From: Chamaecyparis obtusa
Taxonomy: Eukaryota; Streptophyta; Pinopsida; Cupressales; Cupressaceae
Direction: 5' to 3'
Length of the DNA: 64,000 nt
Assembly: GCA_027943335.1 (NCBI GenBank)
Contig: BSBK01007850.1
Location: forward strand, 1-64,000
Positions within the stretch are counted from its first letter, which is position 1. The number at the start of each line of letters is the position of its first letter. Below are positions 1-9,776 of this stretch, in pieces. Under the pieces are notes generated by a model that saw nothing but the letters and a program-made list of their open reading frames with translations, searched no databases and had not been told where the DNA came from. The position numbers were made by a program, and so were the translations under genes.

Positions 1-798
1 TTCCAATTGTATGTCTTTGAAAGTATCTAAAGCCTTTTCAACAAATCCATTTTGTGAATATGCTACAATCATGGCATTCCATGAAACCACATCTCTTTGA
101 GGCATTCTGTCAAATAGTTCACATGCCTTGTCTATCTTTTTGCATTTTGCATACATGTCTACCAGAGCACTTGCAACCACAACATTTAATGAAATTCCTC
201 TGTCCTTCACACTTTGATGGGTGTACATACCCTGTTCTAGAGCTCCCATTTTAGCACAAGCAAAGAGAATGCTGGAAAAGGTTGTGAAGTCAGGCTATAC
301 ACCTGCCAATTGCATTTGTTCAAAGCTTCTAAAGCCTTTTCAATAGATCCTATTTGTGCATATCATGCAATCATTACATACCATGAGATGATATTTCTCT
401 AAGGCATTTGGTCAAACAGTTCCTGTGCCTTGTCTATGTTTCCACATTTTGCATACATGTCAACCAGTGCATTCTAACTACAACATTTGAAGCAATTCCT
501 CCATCCTTTACGCTTTGATGGATGTCCATGCCCTATTCCAAAGTGCCCATCTCAGCATAGGCTAGAAGCATGCTATCAAATTATGAGTTGTGCATGTACC
601 AAATACCCATCGTTTGTGAGTGATGAAAGAGTGGACATTTTTTCCTAGTGAAAGCGTGTTCTTGAGAATGCATGTTTGCAATAGTAGAAGATATATAGAG
701 GAGTCTTCAGGAGGGTATTGTGTCCTTTGAAGAGATTTTAAGTTGGACACTTGTTCATTGGAAACCCTCTTTATGAAGGCCTTTAAGTTGACTATTCT
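1..798 (-). pseudogene. PPR (PLS-type) gene, 5' part, broken
   Basis: Read on the minus strand this gives pentatricopeptide-repeat protein, a family of organelle RNA-binding proteins. The first 250 bases are open and contain the classic plant PLS signatures ALVDMYAKC, ACELFDRMP and DVVSWNAMI. A second module at about 290-470 repeats them (LVDMYAKCGNIDKAQELF). The N-terminal region at about 600-790 has the usual YLLLLQTC opening. There is an in-frame stop near 288, further stops near 360-395 and a frameshift near 475, so the copy is not functional. The window edge cuts the gene at base 1. Its upstream side is interrupted at 798/799 by the LTR element that follows, and host sequence resumes at 4126. 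Family assignment is firm; I cannot name the member. Confidence 0.88.
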
Positions 799-1947
799 TG
801 ATACAGCCAAGGTTGGAGAATCTAATTAAGGACTGTCCAAACTTGCAGCCAATACCAACATAGCAGAATAATACAACACCAAAAAAGATCTGAAAGAAAA
901 CATATATCTTTATTCATCAACTAATTGATTACATGTAATGTGCCAAGCTGTAAGACCTTCCTAGTTACAACCAAATACAAAGCAAGAAACAGTTCTAGAA
1001 GATCACACAAGATCCAACACACTTCTCAGCTAGTCTAGGTTTGTAACACAATAGGACATTGGTAGGCACTCCAAGAAAGATCTAAACTTTTTCTCGCAAG
1101 CCACCAAGCAATCTCCTTGTTCCTAAGCTCACAAGATACTAACTCTACTACCTTCTATCTAGATCTAATCTAATTCTAGATCTCTATTGCACCTTCTACC
1201 TAAACAACTACCCAAACATCCTCTTAAATACTAATCTCCAGCCACAAGTCAACTTTACAAACAATTAAATCCCACAACCTAGTCGGCTTCCAAAATATAC
1301 AAATATTAAATGAAACCACAGTCGGCTCACAAATAACCTTACAATATTTAATTCATCTAGTCGTCCTCTAGATCCACATAGGAGAATGCAACACACCAAA
1401 TCTAGGTCCCCACATTTCCAATGGTCAATCCATAACTCAAGGAATGCGACCCAAATTAAATGCACTAGTCAGCCAAGCTGATTCACCAAGAGCATTTGTC
1501 GGTAATCCAAACTATGGAGTGCTAAGAAATATACCGAGAAAACATACCAACTGACCTCCATAAGCATTACCAAGCACTAGAAATGTCAAGTCTCCTTCCA
1601 TGACCGAGCTTCCTTCAATGATCGAGTCCTCCACCGACCAAGCCACTTCAGCGATTGAAAAATAGACATAAACATTGAGACCCCATCGATAATCGAGCAC
1701 CGAGAAAAAAAATACCAAGTCACTGAGTGACCATCATCCACCGAGATCCATAAGAACTTCCAATCGAGAATCACTACCATTATCAACAAGCTCCATTGGT
1801 GAAGCCAAACAAACTTCAACCAAGAACTATCATCAAAGACTGAGAAACTCCAATCTTCTACCATGATCACTAGCCAATTAACCAAACTCCACCACACAGT
1901 TACCAAGACTGCTAGAATCTTCAGGAATTGAGGATGCCTATGCATCA
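799..1947 (-). repeat. LARD 3' LTR
   Basis: Left copy of the long terminal repeat, 1149 bp, TGATAC...GCATCA on the plus strand. It matches 2991-4125 along its whole length. No clear purine-rich tract is seen immediately inside it at 1948-1965, which is unusual. Confidence 0.88.
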
Positions 1948-2990
1948 AAACACCTGGGGTAAATAAGAAAGTGTGTCCCACACTTTACTCCTTCAAGAAA
2001 ATTTGTTATCCACTTCATCTTCAAACAAGGCTGATCAGTCCATGAGCCAGGAAACTGCACAAGTCTATTAGCCAAGTCCTCCTTAACTGATCTACAACCA
2101 TCTAGTCAGCATGTTCAACATCCAAAAAAAATTGAGGATTTAACCCATTACCAAGCATCAAGTCAGAATCCCATCTCAGAATTTCATCACAAGACTTATC
2201 ACTGCTAACTAGGGACTCAAGTTCGTAATCAGAAAACAACATCTGCACCTCAACACCGAATAAAAGCAATTTGGCAACACCATCATCACAAAGGTGTTCA
2301 GCAATAGGTAACTCTTCATGAACAACAGTCTAATCAAGCACAACTAGATGCTCTGTAATTTCCATGTCAATCACAACCAACTAAACATGAAAAAAAATCT
2401 CCTCACTAGCCTCAACAAGGTCAACAATATCATCAATAAGCATAGGTAACTCGGCAACAACCACAATTTTCTCTGTAGGTTTCATGCCATACTCCACCAA
2501 CTGACCATCAAAACCAATTCCACATACTTCCACATGTCTTCTCTCTTGGACTAGCCTTCTAAAAGGCCAGACAACTTTAATCTGGATTAGCACGCTCCAA
2601 CTTTAGTACACTCCACAAAGCTCAACAACAGTTTCCTTCCCAAGGTTCCTAACTCAGTTCTCCACATGGCTTAGCAAATGTGCTTCCAATTGAAAAAATC
2701 TCTTAGAAATCTTCATATCCACAACATCACAAAAAGAAGCAATCGCACCAGGGTCCAATCTTCTCAAAGGCATCTCCAAAGATCTTCAAAAACCCTCTAC
2801 AACAAACCCTACACTGACCACCTTGTGACAACCTCCAAGTTGTATGCAAGTCAGATCGCAACTTTCCACCTCACATGAACAACTAGGCCATGATTTCACA
2901 AGTTCAGTAACATGGATTTGTAACTTAGATTACACACAATCTCTTCATGAAACTTTCTCCAAACAAGATCCACTTGGCTCAGATACCACT
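1948..2990 (-). other. LARD internal region, non-coding
   Basis: About 1.04 kb between the two LTRs. Only short open frames without recognisable retroelement domains are present. The primer-binding site is at its right end. Confidence 0.8.
2976..2988 (-). promoter_or_regulatory. Primer-binding site (initiator tRNA-Met type)
   Basis: The minus strand reads TGGTATCTGAGCC two bases inside the right LTR. This is one mismatch from the standard TGGTATCAGAGCC complement of plant initiator tRNA-Met. Confidence 0.85.
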
Positions 2991-4125
2991 TGATGTAGTC
3001 AAGGTCAGAGAATCCAATTAAGGACTATCCAAACTTGTAGCCAACACCAACACAGTATCAAACAAGATATGAAAGAAAAAAGATAACTTTATTCATCAAC
3101 TAACTGATTACATGCAATGTGCCAGGCTGTAAGACCTTCCCGATTATGGCTAAATACAAAGCAAGAAATAGTTCTACAAGATCACGCAGGATCCAACACA
3201 CTTCTCAGCTAGTCTAGGTTTGTAACACAACATGACACTAGTAGGCACTCCAAGAAAGATCCAAACTTTTTCTCACAAGCCACCAAGGAATCTCCTTGTT
3301 CCTAAGCTCGCAAGCTACTAATGTTTCTACCTTCTATCCAAATCTAATTTGATTCTAGATCTCTGCTCCAACTTATACCTAAAAAACTACCCAAACATCC
3401 TCTTAAATACTAATCTCCAGCCATAAGTTGGCTTTACAAATAATTAAATCCCACAACCCAATCAGCTTCCAAAATATACAAATATTAAATGCAACCACAG
3501 TCAGCTCACAAATAACCTTACAAATATTTAATTCATCTGGTCAGCCTCCAAATCCACATAGGAGAATGCAACATGCTAGATCTAGGTCTCCACACATCCA
3601 ACGGTCAATCCATAACTTGAGGAATGTGACCCAAATTAAATGCACTAGTCAGCCAAGCCAATTCACCAAGAAAATTTGTCACTAATTCAAACTACCAAGT
3701 GCTAGGAAATATATCGAGAAAACATACCAATTGAGCTCAACAAGCATTACTGAGCACCAAAAATGTCAAGTCTCCTTCCATGACCGGGCTTCCTTCATTG
3801 TCCGAGTCCTCTAGTGACCAAGCCAATTTAGCAATCGAGCAATAGACATAAACACTAAGACCCCATTGGTAACTAAGCACCATGAAACAAGACACCAAGT
3901 CATCGAGTGACCATCATCCACAAGATCTACCAGAACTTCCAATTGTGAATCACTGCCATGATCACCAAGCTCCATCGGTGAAGCCAAACAAACTTCAACC
4001 AAGAACTATCATCAAAGAATGAGAAACTCTAGTCTAATATTGAGATCACAGCCAATTAACTAGACTCCATCAGACAGTTACCAAGACTTCCAGAATCTTC
4101 AGGAACCGAGGATGCCCCTACATCA
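2991..4125 (-). repeat. LARD 5' LTR
   Basis: Right copy of the long terminal repeat, 1135 bp, TGATGTAG...CATCA on the plus strand, followed by the target duplication attct at 4126-4130. Confidence 0.88.
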
Positions 4126-5212
4126 ATTCTAGCTCAGGTAAGTTAAATTGTCCCTTACTTCCCTAGAATGACATCTTTTTTCAAACCATTGATTGTAAAC
4201 ATTTTTTAGGTACTTGAGTCTATAATAGAATAATAGCAGTGAATGTATGATTATTATAATTATATGATTATATGTTATAATATTTATGTAATAAATGTAG
4301 TAACGATGGTGTGGTACATTATTGATATAGGCTCGATGGCTCTTGTCAATGTGCCCAACTATCAATGTGGTGGTGGGAGGTGTGTGTTGAAGACTTCATA
4401 GACACAGAGCAACCTTAGATGATCTTTTTGGTGCTACCCAAATGGAAAAAAGGTTGGTAATGTGTATATATTTAATGTTTCTAATATAAATACTATTCAT
4501 TATATTATAAGAACTAATCTAGATTGGGCATCACAGGGAAATAATGGCTATGGATACTTTAGTTGGGTCGATGACAACTTATCTGCATCTATCCACTCAT
4601 CTACACTTATCCACAATGAAGGATTTGAGTGCAAAATGTGTTAGACTAGGGAAAATGCCGAAATTATATTTTTACAATGCCTTCTCTATATTGTAATCGC
4701 ATATCTTTGTTGCAACCATATGTGGAGATGAGCTCGGGAATTAGTCAGTTTAGTATTTTCATATTGTAACTAATATTTTAATATGGATATGGCATAACTT
4801 CTCTTTGCCTCAAGTGTGCATATATATGGTTTACATCTTTTTTTATGATAATTCTTCATGTTTATGGCTCAGGTGAGCCCCAATCTACTATCAATCATTG
4901 CCATTTAAGGCATATCATTTCCATTAAGGTTTACATTCAAAATTTGATTACAATAAGATCAATATATGATCAAAAACAATATCATATGACCATGAAGGAA
5001 GGAAGATTTGACATAAAATATATGAAGGCTACTTAGTTTATCATAGGGATAGAGATAATTTAATTTTAACTTTGGCTTTGTTAAATGAAATATGTTAACT
5101 TTATCTTGTAGTTGTTTAACATGAGAGTTTTTAGATTAATAGGAGCTCACATTTTTATGGGAATGTATCATTCAATTGAGCATTAATGCCCATCTATATC
5201 TAGTGAGATAAA
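4126..5212. other. Intergenic, host side of the PPR remnant
   Basis: AT-rich sequence with only short, unrelated open frames. The first bases (4126 onward) are the pre-insertion continuation of the PPR 5' region. No promoter, RNA gene or transposon could be recognised. Confidence 0.5.
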
Positions 5213-5431
5213 CATAACTCATGTACCTCATGATAGTGTGCTTGGATACCTTATATACACTATTTTGCATTAGACTAGACATCATCCAAATAGTGAGTAT
5301 TTATATAAAGTGCTCAAAGATCAAAGGCCCAAGTCCAAAATGTTGAAATTAATAATAGTGACAACCCTCACAGGAGGCTGGATAATGTCTAGTCTAATCC
5401 AAGCACACTAGCATGAGGTACATGAGTTAGA
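5213..5431. repeat. Long inverted repeat (foldback)
   Basis: The left arm from 5213 contains aactcatgtacctcatg and gtgtgcttgga; the right arm at 5379-5431 contains their reverse complements, in matching order. A gap of about 22 bases (ccttatatacactatt...) occurs only in the left arm. The two arms are separated by about 90 bases. It could be a small foldback transposon or an inverted-duplication hairpin; no target duplication was identified. Confidence 0.7.
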
Positions 5432-5648
5432 AACTCTTGTATTATAACTCTCTTGAGTTATAAACTAGCATGACATACTTAAGAATCTCTCAACACAATA
5501 TACATTCCCCCCATATCGTATTCAAATCTTATTTAATTCATTACTACATAAAGATATAATATTTTTATATAAATATAGACTAATTAAATAATTGAGAGAG
5601 TCTGGATCAACATTTGATTATATAAGTCAGACCTAGCACAAGAGTAGG

Positions 5649-5677
5649 AGAGAGAGAAAGAGAGAGAGGGGGGGGGG
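5649..5677. repeat. GA microsatellite and poly-G
   Basis: Imperfect GA run at 5649-5668 passing into about ten consecutive G at 5668-5677. It is complementary to the CT run at 5735-5793, so the two could pair as a hairpin. Confidence 0.9.
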
Positions 5678-5732
5678 CAATGATGAGGATATTGATGCTC
5701 TTATTAGCCAATATCATAATGGCTAAGTGCAA

Positions 5733-5734
<2 letters not shown>

Positions 5735-5793
<59 letters not shown>
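5735..5793. repeat. CT microsatellite
   Basis: Uninterrupted CT dinucleotide repeat, 59 bases. Confidence 0.97.
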
Positions 5794-5796
<3 letters not shown>

Positions 5797-5975
5797 CCTT
5801 TGGTGTGTATTATCATCATTCTATTTCTTTGTGTAAACATGCCATTGGTTCAGTTTTGTAATTTATTTTTTGTGTTAAATGCATTTAAAATAAAGGTATA
5901 ATTCTATAGACTGCTAATACAGAGCCCTCTACTATCACCTTTAATAGGCCAAATCAACTTGAGGAATCAAAAAGA

Positions 5976-6327
5976 TGTTGACTTGGTGGTCAGCACCTCC
6001 TTGGAGATTCATGACATGGATTAACTGCCTCCTATGGATCAGGTTAAATCTGGCATTTGTATCAGGCATTGACAGTTCAAGCTTTTGGTGCAATGGAAAA
6101 TGATTCCAACAATTGGTATCAGAGCCTTGGGTCACGGGTTTGAGTCTCCTTCAGTGGATGCTGAAGGCTCAGTTGGTGCTAAGGGGGAGATTGTTGACTT
6201 GGTGGTCAGCACCTCCTTCGAGATTCATGACATGCCTTAACCGCCTCCTGTAGATTAGGTTAAATCTAGAATTTGTATCGGGCATTGACAGTTTGAGCTT
6301 TTGGTGCAACAGAAAATGATTCCAACA
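5976..6327 (+). mobile_element. Complete TRIM retrotransposon
   Basis: Terminal-repeat retrotransposon in miniature: two 136-bp LTRs (5976-6111 and 6192-6327), both TGTTGAC...CCAACA, around an 80-bp interior. The interior starts with a primer site TGGTATCAGAGCC (6114-6126) and ends with a purine tract AAGGGGGAGAT (6181-6191). Perfect 5-bp target duplications aaaga flank it (5971-5975, 6328-6332). The LTRs differ at about 14 of 136 positions, roughly 10 percent, so it is not recent. All structural signals of a TRIM are present and there is no coding capacity. Confidence 0.95.
6114..6126 (+). promoter_or_regulatory. TRIM primer-binding site
   Basis: TGGTATCAGAGCC two bases after the 5' LTR; exact match to the plant initiator tRNA-Met primer site. 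Confidence 0.93.
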
Positions 6328-6332
6328 AAAGA

Positions 6333-7465
6333 AACTTGGAATCAACTCAAGGAATCAATCCTAGTCAAAGATCAAATAAATTTCTTTGACTTTTTAAGTC
6401 ACTCCCACAACCATTCCACACAACTTCACCTTCCCACTTCCTTTTTCCAACACCTCTCACCTTGATCCCAACAACATAGATCATCTTATTATGGTATATC
6501 TACCATGTTCTAACTTCCCATTCACTCGAATCAACTCAGCTTCTACCATTCCTCTTCTATAGCTTTTCTAGGCCTGCCTATTAGCCCTTCAAACCCTAAA
6601 ATCAACAAATGATTCAAAAAATTCCCAAATAACGTAGAAATGTTTTACATTTTCTAGTACCCTTTTTGGAGTTACTAGATTCATCTTAGTCTCAATCCTT
6701 CATCATTTGACTAGTGACTATTTCCTTCACCCTCTAACTCTCCAACTAGGCCTAATTAGCCCTTCCTCAACAAAGCAACTCCTATCCCCGCTTGCCTCTA
6801 AGTCTCCATGACCCTAAACATTCTTATAATATGATTTGAAATCATTGATTTTTCAACTTAGTATGATTCCACCTACTCATATACTTGCCATGACTAGTGT
6901 TGAATCAGTTTAGTCAATCATATAGTTTCACTGTTGTGTTGACTGTTCCACGATAGTGTATAGGTTTTTGATAATGGTATTGTCTTTATTGATTAATAGA
7001 ACTTTTCCATTTGTTCCTTGATACATCAATTTGACCACACCCACTCCACTTTATGTGGATGTCTTTGAAATAGACTCCTAACTCTAATAAACCAACTGTA
7101 ACTACTAACTAACTTCTACCTATGTGATACCAGTCACCAACTGACTATATTAACAATCTAAATAAGAAATTTGTTATCAAGTTGACAAAAGTAAATTCCG
7201 AAGGGGTAGAATCTACCCTCTTCTTGGTATTTTTATCCCAACCACCCATTCATTTCCACTGAGGTGTAGGACTACTAAAAACAAGGCATGAACGAGGAGA
7301 CAAACATAAATTTTAATTGACATTTCTGAAAAGTTGTTTCTTATAATCCCTTGAATTAATAATGAGAGAAAACTAAACACAACAAGGTTCCATTTAAATG
7401 CATTTACCACAAAAAACAAATTTAAAAAACAAAACCAATGACATGTTTACAAAAAAGGTCTAATA
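6333..7465. other. Intergenic stretch with an inverted copy of the 40-bp repeat
   Basis: No gene was recognised. Bases 7385-7455, read in reverse complement, match 5820-5898 (aaacatgYcattggtt, then aaatgcatttaaa). An inverted repeat therefore brackets about 5.82-7.45 kb, including the TRIM. I could not find target duplications or a coding frame between the arms. Confidence 0.55.
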
Positions 7466-7680
7466 GAATTCCCAACAATTCTTAAACATACTTTATCTGA
7501 TATGATGGATTTTTAAACAATTAAGGTTGGAGTAGACATAGTTATCACACAATTTTTTGTGTGGTACACGTAAGATTTGGTTAGGTCAAATCTTCCTTCA
7601 TGCTAGCAGTCTACAAAATTAGACCTTTATTAAGAATTTATCATATCAGATAAAGTATGTTTAAGAATTTTTGGGACTGG
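7466..7680. repeat. Short foldback (MITE-like)
   Basis: Arms of about 45 bases: 7470-7515 and 7630-7676, sharing atcatatcagataaagtatg and its complement almost perfectly, around a loop of about 110 bases. It is small, non-coding and AT-rich, consistent with a MITE-like foldback, but the exact ends and target duplication are unresolved. Confidence 0.65.
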
Positions 7681-7727
7681 TCCTTTAGCGTGTATTAAAT
7701 AGAATAGAATTTTCAGCATATTATGAT

Positions 7728-8912
7728 GGGTGGTTGCAAGAAGTTGGGTGCCAATTTTTTGCAAAAAGTGGAAGTGTTTTTCCTATTTTTCAAAATTTAT
7801 CTGAATTGATCTCAAAATTTGAGGCACTTAGAGATTGAATCTCGGAAAAATTCACTAATAGAAATTGTAGTATTTGGAGTCTACTTTTCAAATATATAAT
7901 TTATTTTAATACCCACATTGTATAAATTATATTTTGATAGGCATATTTGAAAACCACTTTTTCAAAATGCCTGTTTCAGGACCATACCACATCCGTGTAC
8001 GGCCACCATATTTTGACACAAATAAATGATTTTTTTAAAATCCTTTTTAGGGAAGATACCTAAGACATAGAATATTGATGAGAATATTTTTTCTTATTTT
8101 TTTATTTTGTAAATTATTTTTTATTAATTTTTAATTAACAATAAAGCTTATTTTTCAAACCTCTCGTGTACGGCCACCATAATTTAATATAATTTTTCTT
8201 TTTTTCAAAAATTCTTTTTTTTAATTTCAAAAGAATTGAATCTAGATTGATGACATATAATTTATTTTTAAAAATACTTAAAAATTAAAAAGTTATTAAA
8301 GTTTTAGTGAGTCTCACTATTTTACGTTTATGTACCACTATCAACTAATAAATAATGTAAAAATAGTAAAAATAACCATATTATTATGAAATTTATATTT
8401 TTAGAATCGTGATAGTGAGATCTTTAATGGGTTTTTGTTTTGTCAAAAAAATTGATCCAGAAGGGCTTCAAAAAATTACGGTAAGCCTTAAAATTTTTAT
8501 TCCAATGCCTTAGCCAAAATTTTGGAGGCTAAGACATAGGCTTGGTCTCACCAAACCTATCCCAAACCAAAAACTGAGGCAGAGTGAAAAATCCCGCGTG
8601 CACATTTTAAGAAACGGGCACCCATTATTTAAATTCAAAAAACGGGCACCCGTTTCATAAATTTAAAAATATGTGTTTAAAAAAATATTTTAAATTAAAA
8701 AAAAAATAAAAAAATTTTAGAAACGGGTACCCGTTTTGAAAAAAATGGGTGCCCGTTTCTGGAAAACGGGTACCCGCTTTCTGAATTTCGGATCGGATGT
8801 CCGAGCCTAAAACGGGTGCCCGTTTTTAAAAAATGGGTGCCCATTTCAAGTGGCACAAATTTTCAAGCCGCGGACTTCCGCGGAATTGGCACCCAACTTT
8901 TTGCTTCTACCC
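7728..8912. mobile_element. Non-autonomous TIR element with palindrome cluster
   Basis: Inverted termini of 29 bases, 25 of them matching: GGGTGGTTGCAAGAAG then TTGGGTGCCAATT at 7728-7756, and the reverse complement at 8884-8912. The tetranucleotide tgat lies just outside both ends (7724-7727, 8913-8916). The interior of 1.19 kb has no coding frame. Seven copies of a near-palindromic 12-mer, ACGGGYRCCCGT, crowd its right half (about 8610-8850), and GTGTACGGCCACCAT occurs twice (near 7994 and 8166). The superfamily cannot be assigned: a 4-bp duplication fits none of the common plant families well. Confidence 0.7.
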
Positions 8913-8931
8913 TGATCATTCTAATTCTTTC

Positions 8932-9050
8932 TTGTAAACATGCCATTGGTTCAGTTTTGAAATTTTTTTTGTGTTAACATGCCATTGGTTCAGTTTTGTA
9001 ATTTTTTTTTGTTGTAAACATGTCATTGGTTCAGTTTTGTAATTTTTTTT
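8932..9050 (+). repeat. 40-bp minisatellite, three units
   Basis: Three consecutive units of the form taaacatgYcattggttcag followed by ttttgtaattttttttgt start near 8934, 8976 and 9014. A further unit is at 5830-5868 and an inverted one at 7400-7450. The last unit runs into tttttttt-cag, a possible splice acceptor for the NOG1-like exon. Confidence 0.85.
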
Positions 9051-9053
9051 CAG

Positions 9054-9321
9054 GAACAATCTAGCCAAGGTTCAAATCAATATTGCTCACAATCTCATTG
9101 CCAAAGTGGCCAAAGAATATGTTAGGTTGATAAAATATGGGGATTTTGTTTACTGCCACAAATCTTTGAAGGTTGTTGCACTTGGACGGATGTGTACCAT
9201 TGTGAAGAGACATGGACCAAGTTTGGCATACCTTGAACAGTTGAGGCATCATATGGAAAGGTTGTTGTCTATTGACCCAAATATCAGGACTATTTTGATT
9301 TATGGGTACCCTAATGTTGGA
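9054..9321 (+). pseudogene. NOG1: NOG1 (nucleolar GTP-binding protein 1) fragment
   Basis: Open in one frame for about 89 codons that match the conserved region just before the GTPase domain of NOG1, a 60S ribosome biogenesis GTPase: [63 protein letters not shown]. The match stops exactly inside the P-loop. After GYPNVG the expected GKSS-type residues are replaced by unrelated sequence that ends at a stop at 9364. A T-run plus CAG precedes the homologous stretch, so it may be an exon. The rest of the gene was not found. It is truncated and cannot bind GTP. Identification rests on remembered family sequence. Confidence 0.82.
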
Positions 9322-9359
9322 TGCTATGGCAATGCTATCTACTTTATTATAGCAGCCCG

Positions 9360-9776
9360 AACATGAGCTACGCTACAAGTTCCTGGTGGAAGAACTATCT
9401 TATAAGGCATATGATTCTCATGATACCCACATGATATGCACTATTGTAGGTCATGATTCACCCTGATACAAAAACCTTTTCTACTATGTCCAAGACCAAA
9501 TCATTCCTGATACCTTTAACTGCCATGAGAAAAGATACCTTATCCACAATGCATCCTGATATGTCATCATTCATCATGATCTATACAAATGAGGTCTAGA
9601 TGGTACACTACTTAGATGTTTAGAATGGGAAGAATCTCAATGTGCATTAGAGGAAATCCATGAAGGTATATGTGGGTCACACTTGAATGGTTTAACACTG
9701 GCATGAAAGATTATTAGGGCTAGGTATTATTGGCCTGAAATGGAGAAAGAGGCTATCAAGTTTTCTAAGAACTGAC
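9360..9776 (+). pseudogene. Tat-like gypsy integrase, N-terminal half
   Basis: Degenerate plus-strand pol fragment. The later part shows the integrase HHCC zinc-binding region: LEEIHEGICGSHLNG, then RARYYWPEME. The upstream part contains the Tat-type linker (CHEKRYLIH...). Several in-frame stops are present. It ends at KFSKN, just where the 13-kb minus-strand gypsy element begins; the missing cysteines and the core domain resume at 22858. The 5' part of this element (LTR, gag, RT) is not in the window: at its left it abuts the NOG1 remnant. Confidence 0.85.

Larger units (their letters stand above)
799..4125 (-). mobile_element. LARD-like non-autonomous LTR retrotransposon
   Basis: Two direct repeats of about 1.14 kb flank a 1.04-kb interior that encodes no gag or pol. 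The repeats start TGATG/TGATA and end CATCA on the plus strand. A 5-bp duplication, attct, lies at 794-798 and again at 4126-4130, so both outer ends are exact. A primer site at the inner edge of the right LTR fixes the minus orientation. The LTRs differ at well over one base in ten in the stretches I compared, with small indels, so the insertion is old. It interrupts the PPR pseudogene. With LTRs this long and no coding capacity, it fits the LARD class; replication would have depended on proteins from another element. Confidence 0.9.

Noticed and set aside
4129..4365. 78-residue minus-strand frame just upstream of the LARD
   Set aside because: Low-complexity Ile/His/Asn-rich AT sequence and no match to a PPR N-terminus.
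5607..5901. Open frames on both strands through the GA/CT microsatellites
   Set aside because: They exist only because dinucleotide repeats lack stops; they encode Arg-Glu or Leu-Ser runs and nothing else.
8600..8860. CRISPR-like array
   Set aside because: The palindromic 12-mers are irregularly spaced, not identical, and the sequence is plant nuclear DNA inside a TIR element.
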